DNA of 64,000 nucleotides from an uncultured Winogradskyella sp. (GTDB lineage: Bacteria > Bacteroidota > Bacteroidia > Flavobacteriales > Flavobacteriaceae), in the NCBI RefSeq assembly GCF_947501905.1, contig NZ_CANMXL010000005.1:158813-222812 (forward strand), written 5' to 3'. Below the pieces are notes generated by a model. It had not been told where the DNA came from. It saw only the letters and a program-made list of their open reading frames with translations, and made no database searches. Position numbers and translations under genes: made by a program. Position 1 is the first letter of the stretch. Each line of letters starts with the position of its first letter. Below, in pieces: positions 63,462-64,000 of the stretch.

Positions 63462-64000
63462 ATGACACATATACATCATTTATTAGGATTAAAACTTAGA
63501 GCTTTTTTGATAGTCTCTATGGTATTTATTAGTGCATCATTTGCGCAAACCATCACAGGACCAACAACAGTTGCTGCAGGGAGTACACATACTTATAGTT
63601 ATACCGATGGGCTGTTTCACTCTGATAAGACCTGGACTATAAACGGAGGTACAGAAACCTCCTCGTGGTACACCAAAAACCCTCTTGTCATGTATGTTAC
63701 CGTACAATGGGGCACAGGAAGTTCTGGTCAGGTCATTCTTGACTCTAATGGTACAACTTTAAATGTAACGATTACCGGTGGCAGCGGACCAACATGTCCA
63801 GATACTGCGCTCAGTGACGAGAACTATGTACATACTTTGGCACCACGTATTGCAAGTACCAACACCTCTGGCTTAGCCAATGACGAGAAGATAGAGTCTG
63901 TGAGTTATTTTGATGGTTTGGGTCGTGCCAAGCAATCTATTGGTATCCGTGCTGGTGCTAGCTGTGAGGATATTGTTACTCATGTGGCTTACGACCAATA
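63462..64000 (+). CDS. DUF6443/RHS-type surface protein, cut by window end
   Basis: The first 179 codons are open to the window end. Signal peptide: LIVSMVFISASFAQ. Next comes an Ig/PKD-like domain (ITGPTTVAAGSTHTYSYTDG, KTWTINGGTETSSWY), then the DUF6443 opening with ENYVHTLAPRIA, KIESVSYFDGLGRAKQSIGIRAG and DIVTHVAYDQ. DUF6443 proteins are long, with RHS repeats and a variable C-terminus that lies outside this window. GC content is higher than in the rest of the window. Confidence 0.87.
   Translation, partial: MTHIHHLLGLKLRAFLIVSMVFISASFAQTITGPTTVAAGSTHTYSYTDGLFHSDKTWTINGGTETSSWYTKNPLVMYVTVQWGTGSSGQVILDSNGTTLNVTITGGSGPTCPDTALSDENYVHTLAPRIASTNTSGLANDEKIESVSYFDGLGRAKQSIGIRAGASCEDIVTHVAYDQ

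Noticed and set aside
1..64000. CRISPR arrays, tRNA/rRNA genes, prophage or insertion sequences
   Set aside because: None was recognised by eye: no regular spacer-repeat array, no transposase or integrase, no cloverleaf. A small RNA gene could still be missed.

Overview
The window looks like chromosome of a marine-type Flavobacteriia member (Bacteroidota). It is AT-rich, its promoters resemble the Bacteroidota form TTG-N19-TAnnTTTG, Shine-Dalgarno sequences are weak, and it carries a type IX secretion (T9SS) C-terminal sorting domain, YaiO-type outer-membrane barrels, M56/BlaI pairs and DUF6443/RHS cell-surface genes. No rRNA, tRNA, CRISPR array, prophage or transposase was recognised. All calls come from reading the sequence; no database search was possible.

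Layout. 1-6.6 kb: partial M28 peptidase, a BlaI/M56 pair whose peptidase has a long repeat and polyproline tail, a DUF4407 membrane protein and an NTF2-like protein. 6.6-28.4 kb: an exopolysaccharide locus and its regulators. It encodes a receiver-glycosyltransferase fusion, a GT-C-like membrane protein, an Ig-like periplasmic protein, a membrane-anchored glycoside hydrolase, a GT4 glycosyltransferase, a flippase, two STAS proteins, a TPR/outer-membrane-barrel exporter and a large T9SS-secreted protein. These are followed by an operon for CheY-like protein, H-NOX (heme nitric-oxide sensor), PAS-GAF histidine kinase, HPt and LytTR regulator. A type II restriction-modification pair sits at a convergent junction inside the locus. 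28.4-35 kb: DUF1272 and PhnA genes, then a complete trans-4-hydroxyproline catabolic operon with a divergent AraC regulator. 35-47.6 kb: mainly housekeeping genes (HemW, RuvC, cyclase, DUF4230, LPG-synthase-like, GT2, Bax-inhibitor-like), one frameshifted GNAT gene and a second BlaI/M56 pair with a TonB-like tail. 47.8-59.3 kb: a compact type IV filament / type II secretion-like locus (pilin, prepilin peptidase, ATPase, secretin, GspL- and GspM-like proteins) bounded by two paralogous NarL-type regulators, with a TPR histidine kinase. No GspF/PilC platform gene is present. 59.5-64 kb: RHS/DUF6443 surface proteins, the last cut by the window end.

The main result is a DNA signature joining the exopolysaccharide locus to its regulators. 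Five minus-strand promoters (upstream of 8326, 15519, 17511, 24442 and 28273) each carry two or three direct repeats resembling TGTAGACGAATGG, 21 bp apart (one gap is 22). The nearest repeat begins 28-29 bp upstream of a -10-like element and 58-81 bp before the start codon. This geometry is what a LytTR dimer uses, and the only LytTR regulator in the window lies inside the set. I infer a nitric-oxide (H-NOX)-gated phosphorelay that controls its own operon, a Pel-like but compositionally different polysaccharide exporter and a secreted matrix protein. Two further possible outputs are post-transcriptional: the receiver domain fused to a glycosyltransferase, and the STAS pair.

The second candidate system is the GspF-less filament locus next to RHS proteins. 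Short palindromes with the core GGAAAAACC occur at both of its ends. Both M56/BlaI pairs have visible palindromic operators at their promoters, and the two operator sequences differ.
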